DNA of 64,000 nt from Micrococcales bacterium (GCA_016703125.1 JADJCR010000003.1:248001-312000); one strand, 5' to 3'; positions 27,383-36,460 are shown, numbered from the stretch's first letter. Translations and numbers: made by a program. The notes: a model not told the origin generated them from the letters alone.

Positions 27383-28059
27383 CAATGCGTCCGCTCCGGC
27401 GCGGCGGCGGAGTTGAGCCGCTGAAGGACGGGAGCGATCGCATCGACGGCAGGCACCGGGATGCGTAGATCGGGGGCGTCGACCGGTTCAAGCGCTGTCA
27501 GCCGCAGCGGAAGGGTTCCCGCCCACACTGGTGCGCTGAGGTCGGCGGGGTCGTCATCCGGCGGTCCGTCGCTGATCTTCACCGACCACTCGGCCAGCGG
27601 CAGGGCCACGATCGAGGTGGCTGCCAGTTCCTTGCGGGAGGGGGTCCGCAGAGTGTCCCACCTGCCCGGCAGAAGGTGCTCGGTCATGACCTGCAGGCCG
27701 GCCAGCAGATCATCCCCTGCCAGCGGCTCAGCGACGCCGAACACCATGGCGCAGCGGTAGTTCATGGAGGACTCGAACGCGCTGCGGGCCAGCACCAGGG
27801 CGTCGAGGTGCGTGATCGTGGCACAGGTCGCGGCGCCCGCCGCCAGGGTGCGCATCAGCCTGCTTCCGGTGGATCCATGCAGCAACAGTCGCTCGCCGTC
27901 GCGCGCGCAGGCCATCGGAAGAACGTAAGGCTGCCCGTCGTCGACGATGCCCACGTGGGCCACCATCGCGGCATCCAGGATGGCGTGCAGCGCGCCCCGA
28001 TCGGCGACCGCCTTCTCCGGCAGTCGTCGCACCCGGTTCCGGGGCGTTTCCGTGGCCAT
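27382..28059 (-). CDS. PPOX-fold flavin-binding protein (nitroreductase/NimA-like)
   Basis: 225 residues. Split-barrel fold: LHAILDAAMVAHVGIVDDGQPYVLPMACARDGERLLLHGSTGSRLMRTL, then VLARSAFESSMNYRCAMVFGVAEPL, matching the FMN-binding 5-nitroimidazole-resistance-type family. Function in the cell unknown. Start: ATGs at 28071, 28068 and 28059 are possible; 28059 is preferred because a -10-like GATGAT ends 7 bases before it. Coupled to the MASE1-GGDEF-EAL gene by TGATG. Confidence 0.78.
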   Translation of the reverse strand: MATETPRNRVRRLPEKAVADRGALHAILDAAMVAHVGIVDDGQPYVLPMACARDGERLLLHGSTGSRLMRTLAAGAATCATITHLDALVLARSAFESSMNYRCAMVFGVAEPLAGDDLLAGLQVMTEHLLPGRWDTLRTPSRKELAATSIVALPLAEWSVKISDGPPDDDPADLSAPVWAGTLPLRLTALEPVDAPDLRIPVPAVDAIAPVLQRLNSAAAPERTH

Positions 28060-28066
28060 GTGTCTC

Positions 28067-28072
28067 ATCATC
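28067..28072 (-). promoter_or_regulatory. -10-like hexamer, leaderless start of the PPOX gene
   Basis: GATGAT, 7 bases before ATG 28059. It overlaps the two upstream candidate ATGs, which therefore would not be transcribed as part of the message. Confidence 0.35.
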
Positions 28073-28208
28073 GGCCGTGCGGCGCAAAGTTCGCATTTCG
28101 GAAACCAGCCGCCCGCCCAGGTGACTCGTGCAGGGCGGCGTGTGCTTGCACAGAGTGATCAGTCCCCTGCGTCGCGCTTAGACCCGCCGCTTCGGCGGTC
28201 CCGTGGCC

Positions 28209-29252
28209 TCAAGGGATCCGCGTCGGATCCTCCCAGATGTTGATCCCGGCATCGTGGGCGAACGTGTCGATGGCGGCCAGTTCCTCCGCCGAGAAATCGA
28301 GGTTGGCGACCGCGCCAAGGGTGTCGTGCAGTTGCGCCACGCTGCTGGCACCGATGAGCGTCGAGGTGACGCGGCGATCGCGCAAGGTCCAGGCCACGGC
28401 CAACTGCGCCACGGTCTGCCCCCGCGACTCGGCGATCTCCTGCAACCCACGGATCGAGGCGAGGTACTGCGCGGACAACCACTCGGGATCGAGTGACGCG
28501 TCCCGGGCAGCCCGGGAGTCCGCCGGGATGCCGTCGAGGTAGCGCGTCGTGAGCATCCCTTGGGCCAAGGGGCTGAAGCCGATGCAGCCGACGCCCAGAT
28601 CGTCGAGGGTGTCCAGCAGATCGGCCTCGATCCAGCGGTTGAACATCGAGTACGACGGCTGATGGATCAGCAGCGGGACACCCATGTCGGACAGGATCCC
28701 GGCGGCGCGCCGGGTGCGCGACGGGGAGTAGGAGGAGATGCCGACGTAGAGCGCTTTGCCCTGGTGGACCGCTGACGCGAGTGCACCCATGGTCTCCTCG
28801 AGCGGGGTCTGCGGATCCGCGCGGTGGCTGTAGAAGATGTCGACGTAGTCCAGGCCGAGTCGCTGCAGGCTCTGGTCCAGGCTGGCCAGCAAGTACTTGC
28901 GCGAACCCAGGAAACCGTACGGTCCGGGCCACATGTCCCAGCCCGCTTTGGTCGAGATGATCAACTCATCGCGCAGGCCACGGAAGTCCTCGCGCAGGAT
29001 GCGACCGACGTTGAGTTCCGCGCTGCCGTAGGGCGGTCCGTAGTTGTTCGCCAGATCGAAGTGCGTGATCCCGGCGTCGAAGGCCGCACGCATGATCGCC
29101 CGCTGGCGTGACAGTGGGGTCTCGTCGCCGAAGTTGTGCCAGAAGCCCAGCGACACGGCCGGCAGCGTGAGGCCGCTGACACCGCACCTGCGTTGCGGCA
29201 TGCGATCGTCGTAGCGGTCGGGGTCGGGCAGATACGTGTCCAGCAGTCCCAT
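28209..29252 (-). CDS. aldo/keto reductase (L-glyceraldehyde-3-phosphate reductase type)
   Basis: 347 residues. Catalytic tetrad visible: Asp in FDLANNYG, Tyr in the same NNYGPPYGSAE, Lys in STKAGWDM, His in FYSHRADP. The GPPYGSAE, WDMWPGPYGFLGSRKYLLASLDQSLQRLGLDYVDIFYSHR and LIGASSVAQL blocks match the YghZ group, which reduces L-glyceraldehyde 3-phosphate and other aldehydes with NADPH. ATG at 29252 chosen because GAAGAT ends 6 bases before it; an ATG at 29270 and further open frame into repeats upstream are not believed. Confidence 0.9.
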   Translation of the reverse strand: MGLLDTYLPDPDRYDDRMPQRRCGVSGLTLPAVSLGFWHNFGDETPLSRQRAIMRAAFDAGITHFDLANNYGPPYGSAELNVGRILREDFRGLRDELIISTKAGWDMWPGPYGFLGSRKYLLASLDQSLQRLGLDYVDIFYSHRADPQTPLEETMGALASAVHQGKALYVGISSYSPSRTRRAAGILSDMGVPLLIHQPSYSMFNRWIEADLLDTLDDLGVGCIGFSPLAQGMLTTRYLDGIPADSRAARDASLDPEWLSAQYLASIRGLQEIAESRGQTVAQLAVAWTLRDRRVTSTLIGASSVAQLHDTLGAVANLDFSAEELAAIDTFAHDAGINIWEDPTRIP

Positions 29253-29258
29253 GGCCCC

Positions 29259-29264
29259 ATCTTC
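29259..29264 (-). promoter_or_regulatory. -10-like hexamer, leaderless start of the aldo/keto reductase
   Basis: GAAGAT on the minus strand, 6 bases (GGGGCC) before ATG 29252. Confidence 0.35.
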
Positions 29265-29306
29265 GCCCATCGCAGCCGGACGCGGCACCAGCGACGGCGG
29301 GTGCGT

Positions 29307-29470
29307 CGGGGCGCGATCCGGGCATCGGGGCGAGATCCGACCGGTTGTCGTGCCCGAAGGGGGGTCCGGCAGGTGCATCGGGGAGCGATCCGGAAACCGG
29401 GGGAGCGATCCAACCGGTCTTTTTCGCTCCCGGGTGTCGGTTTCACTCCCGGGTGGGTCTGGCGGTGCAC
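29307..29470. repeat. 164-base tandem repeat, copy 1
   Basis: The 400-base gap 29253-29655 holds no gene that I can support; it is filled by two nearly identical tandem units. The unit contains GGGGCGCGATCCGGGC, GGGGTCCGGCAGGTGC, GAGCGATCCGGAAACCGG and a hairpin. Copies differ by one substitution (CATC/CAGC near 29325) and one G. Confidence 0.93.
29401..29431. repeat. dispersed hairpin motif, locus 1 copy a
   Basis: GGGAGCGA - 15-base loop (TCCAACCGGTCTTTT) - TCGCTCCC, a perfect 8-base stem. A close relative occurs at 58607-58637, about 29 kb away. Confidence 0.8.
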
Positions 29471-29633
29471 CGGGGCGCGATCCGGGCAGCGGGGCGAGAT
29501 CCGACCGGTTGTCGTGCCCGAAGGGGGGTCCGGCAGGTGCATCGGGGAGCGATCCGGAAACCGGGGAGCGATCCAACCGGTCTTTTTCGCTCCCGGGTGT
29601 CGGTTTCACTCCCGGGTGGGTCTGGCGGTGCAC
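29471..29633. repeat. 164-base tandem repeat, copy 2
   Basis: 163 bases, one base shorter than copy 1 because a G-run is 4 rather than 5. Ends 23 bases before the orn stop codon. Confidence 0.93.
29564..29594. repeat. dispersed hairpin motif, locus 1 copy b
   Basis: Same 8-base stem GGGAGCGA / TCGCTCCC and loop as at 29401-29431. Confidence 0.8.
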
Positions 29634-29655
29634 CGGGAACGCACTCTGGCAGGTC

Positions 29656-30222
29656 TCAGGAAACCCCGGGCGGCGGCAGCATCACCGCTGAGCGGTAGTA
29701 GGCCAACTCCGCGATCGAATCCTGGGTGTCGCCGAGGGCGCGGTGGTTGCCGGTTTTGGTAGGGGCTGAGTAGTAGATCTTGGGGTACCAGCGCCGCACC
29801 AGTTCCTTGATGCTCGAGACGTCCACGAGCCGGTAGTGCAGGAAGGCGTCGAGATCCGGCATGAACTTGGCGAGAAAGCCCCGGTCCACATAGATGCTGG
29901 AGCCGCACAACGGGGCCTTGCGGGCAACCGGGATGTGCGACTTGACGTATGCCAGGACCTGGGTCTGGGCGTCATCGAGCGGCATCCCGTCGGCGATCTC
30001 TGGAAGCAGCCCCGACTCCTCGTGCATCTGGCGCACGACGTCGGGCATATGGGACATGGCCTTGGCCGAGGCGCTGATCACGAAGGAGACGCCGGCGTCG
30101 AGGGGAGTGAGGTCGGACTCGGTCACGATGCACGCGATCTCGACCAGTTCGTCCCTCTCCAGGTCCAAGCCCGTCATCTCGCAGTCCAGCCAGACCAGGC
30201 GGTCGCCGGGGTTGTTCGTCAC
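29656..30222 (-). CDS. orn: oligoribonuclease
   Basis: 188 residues. DEDDh exonuclease: VWLDCEMTGLD (D, E), KAPLCGSSIYVDRGF (D), HRALGDTQDSIAEL (H, D). The middle motif SIYVDRGFLAKFMPDLDAFLHYRLVDVSSIKELVRRW is diagnostic. It degrades 2-5-mer RNAs, including pGpG made from c-di-GMP, which fits the many c-di-GMP genes nearby. GTG 30222 is chosen over GTG 30228 because TAGGCT ends exactly 6 bases before 30222 but directly abuts 30228. Confidence 0.95.
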   Translation of the reverse strand: MTNNPGDRLVWLDCEMTGLDLERDELVEIACIVTESDLTPLDAGVSFVISASAKAMSHMPDVVRQMHEESGLLPEIADGMPLDDAQTQVLAYVKSHIPVARKAPLCGSSIYVDRGFLAKFMPDLDAFLHYRLVDVSSIKELVRRWYPKIYYSAPTKTGNHRALGDTQDSIAELAYYRSAVMLPPPGVS

Positions 30223-30228
30223 CGTCAC

Positions 30229-30234
30229 AGCCTA
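30229..30234 (-). promoter_or_regulatory. -10-like hexamer, leaderless start of orn
   Basis: TAGGCT on the minus strand, 6 bases before GTG 30222; decides the start. Confidence 0.45.
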
Positions 30235-32694
30235 GTGCGGGCCGTCGCCGCCGGGACGGAAGAACCAGTCCTGATCATGAGTGTCGCTCTGCGGTGGGGC
30301 GAAGGGCTCGAACGGCTGGTCGGCCGGAACCACGGGGTGCAGGCGCCGCCATGCCACCGCAATTCCGGCGGCGAGGATGACCGCGAGGAGCCCCCAGGCG
30401 GCCAGGGTGCTGCCGGTAGAACCACTGGTGGTGGAGCCGGGCATCGTGTAGATGTACGAGACCTTGCCGGCTGCCCCTTCGGGCGCCCCGTACGGAAGTG
30501 CGTCCGCGGCCCGGGCTTCACTGGCTGCGAGGTATGCCCGGGCGAAGGCGGGGTCCTTGGACGCTTTGATGACGCCGGCCAGGATCGCTGAGGTGCCTTG
30601 TGCCTGCAACTGGTCGGCGCCCTGCGCCAATGCGTCCGCGCCCTGCGCCGCGCTGTCGACACCCTGGTCGATCTGCCCCAGGGCTTCGCCCACGGCGGCC
30701 GTTCCCGCCGCCTGCTGCCGGGTACCGTCCGCCAGCGTGCCGGATCCATCGGCCAGGTCGGCGCTGCCGTCGGCCAGGTCGCTGGCGCCGTCGGCCAAAT
30801 CGCTGCTGCCGGTCGCCAGATCATCAAGACCCTCCGTGAGATCCTGCGTCCCAGTCGACAACTCATCAGCGCCGCCTGCGGACTGCGCCGCACCGTTGGA
30901 CAGTGAGACCAGCCCGTCAATGGTGGCGGTCAGGCCATCGGTCAGAGCAGCCAGACCTTCGTAGACCCCCGGCGCATCGGTGCTGCCGCTGACCAGGGCC
31001 ACGGAGATCTGGGTGAGTGCCGTATCCAGTGCGCCCAGCGCCGCGGTGATCCCCTGCAGTGCCAGGGCGATGGCCCGCACTGCCAGGGCCTGCGCGCCCA
31101 CTCTCAGCGCCTGCCGGCCCACGCCGACGCCCACATCGGTGGCGCTCTGTCGGGCCTGGTCGGCCTCGTCAGCAGCCTGTTGGAGATCCGCGCACTGGGC
31201 AGGGCTGAGGACCACCGTGTCCACGCATGCTTGCTGGTACAGCGCCGCGGTCCGGGCGGCGGCGGCACCGGCCAGGGCCGACGCCTGCGCACTGTCCGCC
31301 GCCAGTTGCGTGAGTTCTGCGGCGATGTCTTTGAGGTTCGCGTGCACCCGGTCGGCCCCGGCATAGCTGATCCCGCTGATCCTCTGCACGGCCAGGACGG
31401 CCTCGATCAGGGTGCTCGCCTGGGTGGGTGGGAACGGGCCGGCGCCGTCCTGCGGGGTTCCGATGACATCGCGCAGTCGCAACACGGCCTGGGCGAGTTG
31501 GTCGGAACTGTCACGGGCGGAGGGCAGCGCAGACGGTTCGAGCAGCTTCTGCAGACCGTCGTACAGATCCAGCAGCCCGTCGCTGAGCTGCTCGGCCCCG
31601 TCCTGCAGCGACCGGGCGCCGTCGTAGGCGGACTTCGCGCCCTTGGCGGCGTCGCGCTGCCCCTTCGCCAACTTCTTCGCGCCCTTGGCGGCGTCGCGCT
31701 GCCCCGTGGCCAGCGCGTCGGCACCCTCGGCCAGCTTGCGGGATCCGGGTACCAGTGTCTGGTCCACCTGCTGGGTCAGCGTGGACGTGCCCCTGCCCAG
31801 TTGCTTCAGACCCGAACCGAGCTCCCCGGCACCGACGGCCAGTGCGACCGCCGACTGGTCCAGTTCGGTGAGGCCATCGGCGAGATCGGCGTTGCCGTCC
31901 ACACTGGCCGACAGTAGATCGCTGCTGAACCCGAGCAGCGGATCCTGACCGGAACGGACGGGCATCACCTGCATGTTCAGGGCGGGCACGGCCAGCGGCT
32001 CGCCACTCACCAGCAGTTGCGCGGACTGCTGGTAGTCGCCCATGGGCGGGTAGAGCACCAGGTTCCACAGAAGGCGGGTGCGGCCGTCCTCGGTGGTGCT
32101 GCGCACCGCCTTCGGCGCCTGCAGCAGCGTCAGCCCGGCGGGCAGGGTGACCATCAGCGTGCCGACGAACGGGGCGAACACCGGCTCGCGGGTCACGGTC
32201 CACCGGCCGCCGGCGTCGCGGTAACGGATCGTCTTCTGTTCCGCCGAGGTGTTGGTCACCGTGTAGGTGATGCGCATCTGCCCGGATGTGGACTCCACAC
32301 TGTCCGGCGCCAGTACGTCCGGGCCCTGGCGATACTCCGCGTGCAGTGCCACCGGCAGCGGCTTGTCGAACGTGGCACGGGTGGTCACCGACGTCTGACC
32401 CGGTCCGCCGATGTCCACCACTACCGCGTCCCCGTCAGTCGGCACCGTCCCGCGGCGGTCGACGTACACCACGTCGGTGATCGAGGAGGGGTCGCGCACC
32501 GGCCCCGCGGGGTAGTCGCGGGCCACGAGTCGGCTGTAAAGGGTCGCATCCTGCGGCAGGCCGGAGGCGTCGACCTGTGCCACCACGAGTTCCTCGTTGA
32601 CCAGTGGGGGCTCGGGGTCCGCCGCCATGGCCGGCAGTCCCCCGACGGCGAGCGCCATCCCGGCGGCTGCGAGAGCCGTCAGGTGTGCTCGCAT
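30232..32694 (-). CDS. secreted, membrane-anchored coil-repeat protein coupled to MMPL exporter
   Basis: 820 residues. Signal peptide HLTALAAAGMALAVGGLPAMAA, then an Ig-like extracytoplasmic domain to about residue 240, then long helical coils with seven-residue repeats (GQRDAAKGAKKLAKGQRDAAKG.. and near 685 SDLADGASDLADGSADLADG), a Cys pair (QACVDTVVLSPAQC), and a C-terminal membrane segment LAAWGLLAVILAAGIAVAW with a short acidic tail. The DLADG-type heptads resemble the coil domains of YhgE/Pip-like proteins. Start shares one base with the MMPL stop (TGATG), so the two form a unit. Role inferred: periplasmic/extracellular partner of the exporter. Confidence 0.82.
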   Translation of the reverse strand: MRAHLTALAAAGMALAVGGLPAMAADPEPPLVNEELVVAQVDASGLPQDATLYSRLVARDYPAGPVRDPSSITDVVYVDRRGTVPTDGDAVVVDIGGPGQTSVTTRATFDKPLPVALHAEYRQGPDVLAPDSVESTSGQMRITYTVTNTSAEQKTIRYRDAGGRWTVTREPVFAPFVGTLMVTLPAGLTLLQAPKAVRSTTEDGRTRLLWNLVLYPPMGDYQQSAQLLVSGEPLAVPALNMQVMPVRSGQDPLLGFSSDLLSASVDGNADLADGLTELDQSAVALAVGAGELGSGLKQLGRGTSTLTQQVDQTLVPGSRKLAEGADALATGQRDAAKGAKKLAKGQRDAAKGAKSAYDGARSLQDGAEQLSDGLLDLYDGLQKLLEPSALPSARDSSDQLAQAVLRLRDVIGTPQDGAGPFPPTQASTLIEAVLAVQRISGISYAGADRVHANLKDIAAELTQLAADSAQASALAGAAAARTAALYQQACVDTVVLSPAQCADLQQAADEADQARQSATDVGVGVGRQALRVGAQALAVRAIALALQGITAALGALDTALTQISVALVSGSTDAPGVYEGLAALTDGLTATIDGLVSLSNGAAQSAGGADELSTGTQDLTEGLDDLATGSSDLADGASDLADGSADLADGSGTLADGTRQQAAGTAAVGEALGQIDQGVDSAAQGADALAQGADQLQAQGTSAILAGVIKASKDPAFARAYLAASEARAADALPYGAPEGAAGKVSYIYTMPGSTTSGSTGSTLAAWGLLAVILAAGIAVAWRRLHPVVPADQPFEPFAPPQSDTHDQDWFFRPGGDGPH

Positions 32695-35477
32695 CAGGGT
32701 CTCCCGACTCGCAGCGGTTGGTCTTCGGCCGTGGGCTCCATGGTGTCCCCCCGGTCGGGGAAAAGGTTGGCAAACACGCTGATGATCAAGATCGTCACCA
32801 GCGCGGGCAGCAACGTGGCACCGAACAGGACCTGCAGCGCGGCGTCGGTGCCGGTCAGCACAAGGCTTACCGCCAGCGCGACCGCGCCCAGCACCAAGGG
32901 CAGTGCCATGGTGCGGCTCACCACGAGCACGGCCAGCAGAGCGGTAGCGACGATCGCCCACGCCGTCATCGGGGCCGACGGGGCCTGCGCCGGTGGGACC
33001 AGGGCGACGATGATGGACGACACGAGCAGTGCCAGCAGCGCTCCGAGTCCATAGCCGGCGGCACGTGACAGGCGGCCTCCGCCGAGGCTTGCGGGCAGGA
33101 GCCCGAGCACGGCTCCCAGCACCGCGCTGATGGCCACCGACGTGGATGCGGGCTCGGGGATGAAGGCCAGGCGCGAGATGAGCACCCATGCCAGGGTGAC
33201 CCCCACGATGGCGCCGATGACCGGCGCGGGGCGGTAGACGGCCAGGGGTCCCGGCGTGCCGGGCCGGTCACTCGTGGCGGCCGCTGCGTCCAGTGCCCGC
33301 GGATCGCCCTCGACGTGCAGGTGCGGGAGCAACTGGTCCAGCCACCCCGGCAACCACCATGTGCCCTTCTGCGCGAGAACCATGATCGCCGGCACCAGCA
33401 GGCAACGCACGATGGTCGCGTCCACGGCCACGGCGGTGGCGAGACCGACGCCGAACATCTTCACGATGGCGTTGTCGGACAACAGGAAACTGCCGAAGAC
33501 GACGACCATGATCGCCGCCGCGGCCGTGACCAGGTGGCCGGTGTCCGCCAGACCGCGGCGCACCGCCGAGGTCATGTCGCCGGTTCGCTCCCAGTGCTCA
33601 CGGAACGCAGTGAGTAGGAAGACCTCGTAGTCCATGGACAGTCCGAAGAGGACCGCGAACATCATCATGGGCACGTACGACTCGATGGGGACCGGGCCGT
33701 CGAGTCCGATGAGTTGGGCGCCCCACCCCCACTGGAACACGACGGTCACCACCCCGTATGCCGCGGCGATGGACAGCAAGTTCATCACGGCGGCCTTGAA
33801 AGGGATCAGCAGGGACCGGTAGGCCACTGTCAGCAGCAGGAAGGACAGCAGAACCACGCCGGCGATGAAGTAGGGCGTACGGGCGGCGATGATCTCGGAG
33901 AAGTCGGTGACGGCCGCCGTTACGCCACCCACATGTGCGCCCATCCCGCCGCCCGCGACTGCCGCCGGGAGTACCTGGTCGCGCAGTTCGTGCACCAACT
34001 CCTCAGTGCGCGGGTCCGCCGGACCCCACTGCGGGGCCACGCGGACCACCGCCACCCCGCCGTCGGGACTGACGATCGGAGCGTCAGCCGATGCCACCCC
34101 GGGGGCCGCCGCCAGTTCGTCCTGCAGTCGCTGCAGCCGGGGGTCCAGCGTGCGCGGATCGGTGCCCGGTTCGGCGTCGGCGTCGTCGGGCGCCTGCGCG
34201 ATGGCGTACATCTGCGTGACGACGGCCAGCGGACCGTTCTGGCCGGGCCCGAAACCATCCGCGATGAGGTCATAGGCCTGCCGTGCGGACGTCTCCTCCG
34301 GCAGGATGCCGTTGTCGCTGTGCCCCAGGGTGAGGGTCGCGGTGGGGGCGGCCATGACCAGCAGCAGCGCCGACGAGGCGATCGCGAAGGTCCAGGGGCG
34401 GCTCGTGACGGTGTCCGCCAAACGCCCCCAACCGGTTCGGTCGAGGTCGTCATCGGTGTGCGTGTGCAGCCCCTTCTTGGGCATCACGCGGTACTGCATG
34501 ACGCCGAGGATCGCCGGCACCAGTGTGATGGAAGCCGCCACGGCGATCGCCACCACGATGGCCGCTGCGTAGCCGAGCCAGGCCAGGAACGAGATGCCGG
34601 TGAGCACCAGTCCGCACACCGCGGCGATGAGGGTGCTGCCCGCGAACACCATGCCCGCGCCGGCGGTCCCGGAGGTGCGCCCGACAGCGTCAGTCACCTC
34701 GAAGCCCTGATGCAGCAGGATGCGGTGGCGCGTGAGCAGGAACAGGGCGTAGTCGATACCGACCCCCAGCCCCAGCATCGTGCCCAGGGTCGGCGCCACG
34801 TCGGGGATGAACACGAGGCGGCTGAGCAGCCCCACGACCGCCAGGCCCAGCCCGACGCTGAACAGGGCGCTGGCCAGCGGCACGAACGTGGCGCCCCATC
34901 GGCGCAGGGTGAGGAAGAGGATGAAGACCGCCGAGACCAGCCCGAGGGCCTCGCTGAGGTGGGTGTCGGGCTGGGCCAGTTGACGGCCCAGGAAACCGCC
35001 GATGGTCACCGTGACGTCCGGACCTGCCGCCGTCTGGGCGGTGGTGAGCACGTCCTGCGCGACACCGGTGTCAGTCGCGAAGCGCTCGTTGATGAGCACG
35101 GAGATGATCGCCGTGTGTCCGTCGTCGCTGAGCAGATCCGCGCGCTGCTCGGGCCCCGTCACGGACGTGACCTGTGGGATCTTGCGCACGTCCCGGACGA
35201 CCCGCTCGACCGTGCGATCGTCCAGGGCCCCGAGATCGCGGGCCGGGTCGTACACCACGATCGGGGTCGCCTCCGCCGACGACCCCGGGAAGGCGCGGTT
35301 GAGCAGGTCCTGTGCTACGGAGGAGTCTGTGCCCTTCAGGACGAAGGAATCGGCAGACTCCCCGCCGAAGAGGCGGTTGGCGCCCATGATCACCAGCGCC
35401 ACCACCAGCCAGACGCCGATGACCCGCCAGCCCCGCTCGGCGCTGCGTCGTCCGAGCCGGTAGAGGAATCCGGTCAT
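32694..35477 (-). CDS. MMPL/RND-family exporter
   Basis: 927 residues with two six-helix blocks, each preceded by a large extracytoplasmic loop. First block begins FLYRLGRRSAERGWRVIGVWLVVALVIMGANRL; GLGVGIDYALFLLTRHR and GLSMDYEVFLLTAFREHW are the two proton-relay segments with the conserved Asp-Tyr pair. Extra C-terminal helices after about residue 735 are less usual. MMPL proteins export lipids and lipid-linked compounds in actinobacteria; substrate unknown. ATG 35477 starts at the natural N-terminus; the open frame extends far upstream only because it shadows the enoyl-CoA hydratase-family gene. Confidence 0.92.
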   Translation of the reverse strand: MTGFLYRLGRRSAERGWRVIGVWLVVALVIMGANRLFGGESADSFVLKGTDSSVAQDLLNRAFPGSSAEATPIVVYDPARDLGALDDRTVERVVRDVRKIPQVTSVTGPEQRADLLSDDGHTAIISVLINERFATDTGVAQDVLTTAQTAAGPDVTVTIGGFLGRQLAQPDTHLSEALGLVSAVFILFLTLRRWGATFVPLASALFSVGLGLAVVGLLSRLVFIPDVAPTLGTMLGLGVGIDYALFLLTRHRILLHQGFEVTDAVGRTSGTAGAGMVFAGSTLIAAVCGLVLTGISFLAWLGYAAAIVVAIAVAASITLVPAILGVMQYRVMPKKGLHTHTDDDLDRTGWGRLADTVTSRPWTFAIASSALLLVMAAPTATLTLGHSDNGILPEETSARQAYDLIADGFGPGQNGPLAVVTQMYAIAQAPDDADAEPGTDPRTLDPRLQRLQDELAAAPGVASADAPIVSPDGGVAVVRVAPQWGPADPRTEELVHELRDQVLPAAVAGGGMGAHVGGVTAAVTDFSEIIAARTPYFIAGVVLLSFLLLTVAYRSLLIPFKAAVMNLLSIAAAYGVVTVVFQWGWGAQLIGLDGPVPIESYVPMMMFAVLFGLSMDYEVFLLTAFREHWERTGDMTSAVRRGLADTGHLVTAAAAIMVVVFGSFLLSDNAIVKMFGVGLATAVAVDATIVRCLLVPAIMVLAQKGTWWLPGWLDQLLPHLHVEGDPRALDAAAATSDRPGTPGPLAVYRPAPVIGAIVGVTLAWVLISRLAFIPEPASTSVAISAVLGAVLGLLPASLGGGRLSRAAGYGLGALLALLVSSIIVALVPPAQAPSAPMTAWAIVATALLAVLVVSRTMALPLVLGAVALAVSLVLTGTDAALQVLFGATLLPALVTILIISVFANLFPDRGDTMEPTAEDQPLRVGRP

Positions 35478-35588
35478 GATCGACCGGCGGTTGCCGACAC
35501 GGGGCAACGATAGTGAGCCCGGGCCGGGGTTGCCGGGTCGCGGTGGCTGCGGGGACCGCGCGTGCCATGCTGCAGGGGGAGGGTAGCC

Positions 35589-36422
35589 ATGGAATTGACA
35601 TGTTTCGACGTGACCGTCGAGGAGAAGGTCGCCCACGTGCGGTTGAACCGCCCGGAGGCCATGAACACGATGATCCCGGCCTTCTGGTCGGAGCTTCCGG
35701 TGCTGATCGGGCACCTCGGTGACCGCGGTGATGTGCGCGCCGTCGTGATCAGCTCCACCGGAAAGCACTTCAGTGCCGGCATGGATCTTTCGGTCTTCAC
35801 ATCCAGCGGACTGTCGATGGATGGTGAGCCAGGTCGTCGCAACGCCACGTTCCTGCTGCTCGTCAAGCGGCTCCAGGAGAGTTTCACTGCGCTTGAGCGG
35901 GTGCGTGTGCCGGTGCTGGCGGCTGTGCACGGTGGTGTCATCGGCGGGGCTGTCGACATGGTGTGTGCGGCTGACATGCGTTATGCCAGTGCCGACGCGT
36001 ACTTCGTCGTCCAGGAGACCAACATCGGCATGACCGCGGATGTGGGAACACTGCAGCGACTGCCGAAACTCATCCCCGACGGCGTCGCCCGGGAGCTGGT
36101 CTACACCGGCCGGCGGCTGACCGCCCAGCGCGCATACGAGGTCGGCCTGGTCAACCAGGTCTTCGACGACCACGAGTCCTTGGTGCAAGGCACGCTGGAC
36201 ATCGCCGCGGAGATCGCCACCAAGAGCCCCCTGACGTTGTGGGGTGCCAAGGAGGCATTGGTGTACGCCCGCGACCATGGGGTGGCGGATTCGCTGCACC
36301 AGATCGCCCTGTGGCAGACCGGAGCGTTCCAGCCCGCGGACATGATGGAATCGTTCGCGGCCAAGGGTGAGAAGCGCTCGCCGTCCTACGAGGACCTGCC
36401 GCCGGCACCCTCCGGCATCTGA
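35589..36422 (+). CDS. enoyl-CoA hydratase/isomerase family, dienoyl-CoA isomerase-like
   Basis: 277 residues, crotonase fold. Oxyanion loops FSAGMDLS and VHGGVIGGAVD. The stretch CAADMRYAS.., VVQETNIG and TADVGTLQRLPKLI matches the acidic residues (Asp, Glu, Asp) of ECH1-type delta3,5-delta2,4-dienoyl-CoA isomerase rather than the Glu pair of a hydratase, so an auxiliary role in degrading unsaturated fatty acids is likely. ATG 35589 has GGGAGG eight bases ahead. Divergent from the MMPL gene. Confidence 0.88.
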   Translation: MELTCFDVTVEEKVAHVRLNRPEAMNTMIPAFWSELPVLIGHLGDRGDVRAVVISSTGKHFSAGMDLSVFTSSGLSMDGEPGRRNATFLLLVKRLQESFTALERVRVPVLAAVHGGVIGGAVDMVCAADMRYASADAYFVVQETNIGMTADVGTLQRLPKLIPDGVARELVYTGRRLTAQRAYEVGLVNQVFDDHESLVQGTLDIAAEIATKSPLTLWGAKEALVYARDHGVADSLHQIALWQTGAFQPADMMESFAAKGEKRSPSYEDLPPAPSGI

Positions 36423-36460
36423 GGCTGGACGCGGCGGCCCTGCCGCGAGAGGATCGCGGC

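Noticed and set aside
29253..29633. Open minus-strand frame extending the aldo/keto reductase to about 474 residues through the repeats
   Set aside because: The extension is low-complexity and repeats with the DNA unit; the protein family starts at 29252, where a leaderless start fits.
29307..29633. CRISPR array or minisatellite gene at the 164-base units
   Set aside because: Only two units, no spacers, and no supported coding frame.
32695..33189. N-terminal extension of the coil protein to 985 residues
   Set aside because: It is an out-of-frame shadow of the MMPL gene; the signal peptide starts at 32694.
35478..36299. N-terminal extension of the MMPL protein to about 1200 residues
   Set aside because: It is the shadow of the crotonase-family gene on the other strand; the MMPL N-terminus is at 35477.
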